From: Chromobacterium sinusclupearum | Lineage (GTDB): Bacteria; Pseudomonadota; Gammaproteobacteria; Burkholderiales; Chromobacteriaceae | Direction: 5' to 3' | Length of the DNA stretch: 64,000 bases | Assembly (NCBI RefSeq): GCF_002902845.1 | Contig: NZ_PPTF01000020.1 | Location: 1 to 64,000, forward strand | In this document: piece after piece, positions 63,331 to 64,000 of the stretch | Layout of the letters: each line of letters opens with the position of its first letter | Position numbering within the stretch: the stretch's first letter is position 1 | The notes under the pieces: model-generated | The model's input: the letters and a program-made list of their open reading frames with translations, nothing else | The model's database searches: none | What the model was told of the DNA's origin: nothing | Position numbers and translations under genes: made by a program

Positions 63331-64000
63331 TGGACAAGCAATGGCGCGGGATAGGCTGGGTGGCGGGCATCGCCGCCGTATGGCTGGCCTTGTCGGCGCA
63401 ATACACGTTGAACGAGGGGCAGAAGGCGCTAGTAGTGCGGTTGGGCGCGCCGGTCAACGTGGACGGCGAGCCGGGGCTGAAATTCAAGCTGCCGCTGATT
63501 GATAGCGTGCAGTATTACGATACCCGCCTGCAAATACTGGCGCCGCCGCCGGAGCAGATCATTCTGGGCGACGAGAAGCGGCTGGAAGTGGAAACCTATA
63601 CCCGCTATCGCATCGCCGATACCCTGCGCTTCTATCAGGCGTTGCGAACCGAGGAGCAGGCGCGCGCGCAGCTGACGCAACTGGTCAGCACCTCGCTGCG
63701 GCGCGAGCTGGGCAAGGCGCCGCTGACCGACCTGCTGTCGCCGCGCCGCCGCAGCATTGTCGAACGCATCCAGCAGGAAGTGGTGGAACGCGCCCGGCCG
63801 ATGGGCCTGGAAGTGACGGAAGTGCAACTGCACCGCGCCGACCTGCCCCTGGAAACCAGCCAGGCCATCTACGACCGCATGAAATCCGCCCGCCAACAGG
63901 AGGCGAAGGAATTGCGCGCCCAGGGCGCGGAATGGGCGCAGCAAATCCAGGCCAAGGCCGACCGCGACCGCACCGTGATCCTGTCCGAGGCGCAGCGCCT
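63330..64000 (+). CDS. hflC: HflC, FtsH protease modulator (3' truncated by window)
   Basis: The first 223 residues of an SPFH protein. After a short basic start comes a membrane helix (GWVAGIAAVWLALSAQYTLN), then EGQKALVVRLGAPVNVDGEP, LKFKLPLIDSVQYYDTRLQI and the conserved RRELGKAPLTDLLSPRR region. It is translationally coupled to hflK. The open frame continues past base 64000. Confidence 0.9.
   Translation, partial: MDKQWRGIGWVAGIAAVWLALSAQYTLNEGQKALVVRLGAPVNVDGEPGLKFKLPLIDSVQYYDTRLQILAPPPEQIILGDEKRLEVETYTRYRIADTLRFYQALRTEEQARAQLTQLVSTSLRRELGKAPLTDLLSPRRRSIVERIQQEVVERARPMGLEVTEVQLHRADLPLETSQAIYDRMKSARQQEAKELRAQGAEWAQQIQAKADRDRTVILSEAQR

Noticed and set aside
1..64000. tRNA, rRNA or CRISPR array
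   Set aside because: I saw no cloverleaf-like sequence with a TTCGA T-loop in an intergenic region, no rRNA segments and no regularly spaced direct repeats.

Overview
The window is high-GC proteobacterial chromosome. The hydrogen cyanide synthase gene at the left edge, a secreted collagenase and sphingomyelinase, a soluble RsxB next to nth, and a VioB-like ferritin-domain protein point to Chromobacterium or a close member of the Chromobacteriaceae (Neisseriales). That assignment is inference from gene content; no rRNA or other marker gene lies in the window.

Layout. 0-4.4 kb: end of hcnC, then a complete polyamine/iron-type ABC importer (binding protein, two permeases, ATPase). 4.4-11.6 kb: a NIT-domain chemoreceptor (minus strand), a yybP-ykoY (manganese) riboswitch with a CaCA-family cation exchanger, a secreted protein of unknown function, a NagD-like phosphatase, a Fur box with a tiny ORF or sRNA candidate, and an MgtE magnesium transporter. 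11.7-14.5 kb: a PLP dehydratase and an ornithine-cyclodeaminase-like reductase, divergent from a YheO/DauR-type regulator, with a shared TTGTCTA motif in the intergenic region. 14.7-20.4 kb: M9 collagenase, PAS-AraC regulator, PatB/MalY C-S lyase and an unassigned membrane protein. 20.5-25.8 kb: a four-gene operon built around a LodA-like quinoprotein and its LodB-like flavoprotein, preceded by a ferritin-like protein and a small beta-rich protein. A neutral sphingomyelinase-like gene converges on it.

27.5-35.1 kb: cytochrome b561 with two YceI proteins, an orphan GH24 lysozyme, and acetate uptake and activation (DUF485, actP, acs). 35.3-42.4 kb: GNAT, an outer-membrane protein, a DUF4865/tautomerase/CMD operon with a divergent LysR gene, rsxB-nth, and a lipoprotein Do-type protease. 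42.6-45.5 kb: a secreted hypothetical, an amino-acid permease and a small exported protein. 45.6-52.5 kb: a trehalose locus (porin, treC, treB, treR) with a clear double operator before treB. An AT-rich islet between treB and treR carries an unknown two-helix membrane protein and a fragment of a Mu-like phage gp46 gene. 52.7-64 kb: LysR and malate synthase, SIMPL protein, GST, DUF1345, a PF10014-type dioxygenase with an NTF2-like protein and a convergent MFS exporter, YdcH, and a divergent set of SPFH proteins (hflK, hflC and a separate prohibitin-like gene). The window ends inside hflC.

Common themes are secreted hydrolases and antimicrobial chemistry (HCN, quinoprotein oxidase, collagenase, sphingomyelinase), C2 metabolism (actP, acs, malate synthase) and metal homeostasis (riboswitch exchanger, MgtE, Fur box). 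The least explained parts are the LodA operon, the islet in the trehalose locus, the Fur-box small gene, and several dispersed palindromic repeats.
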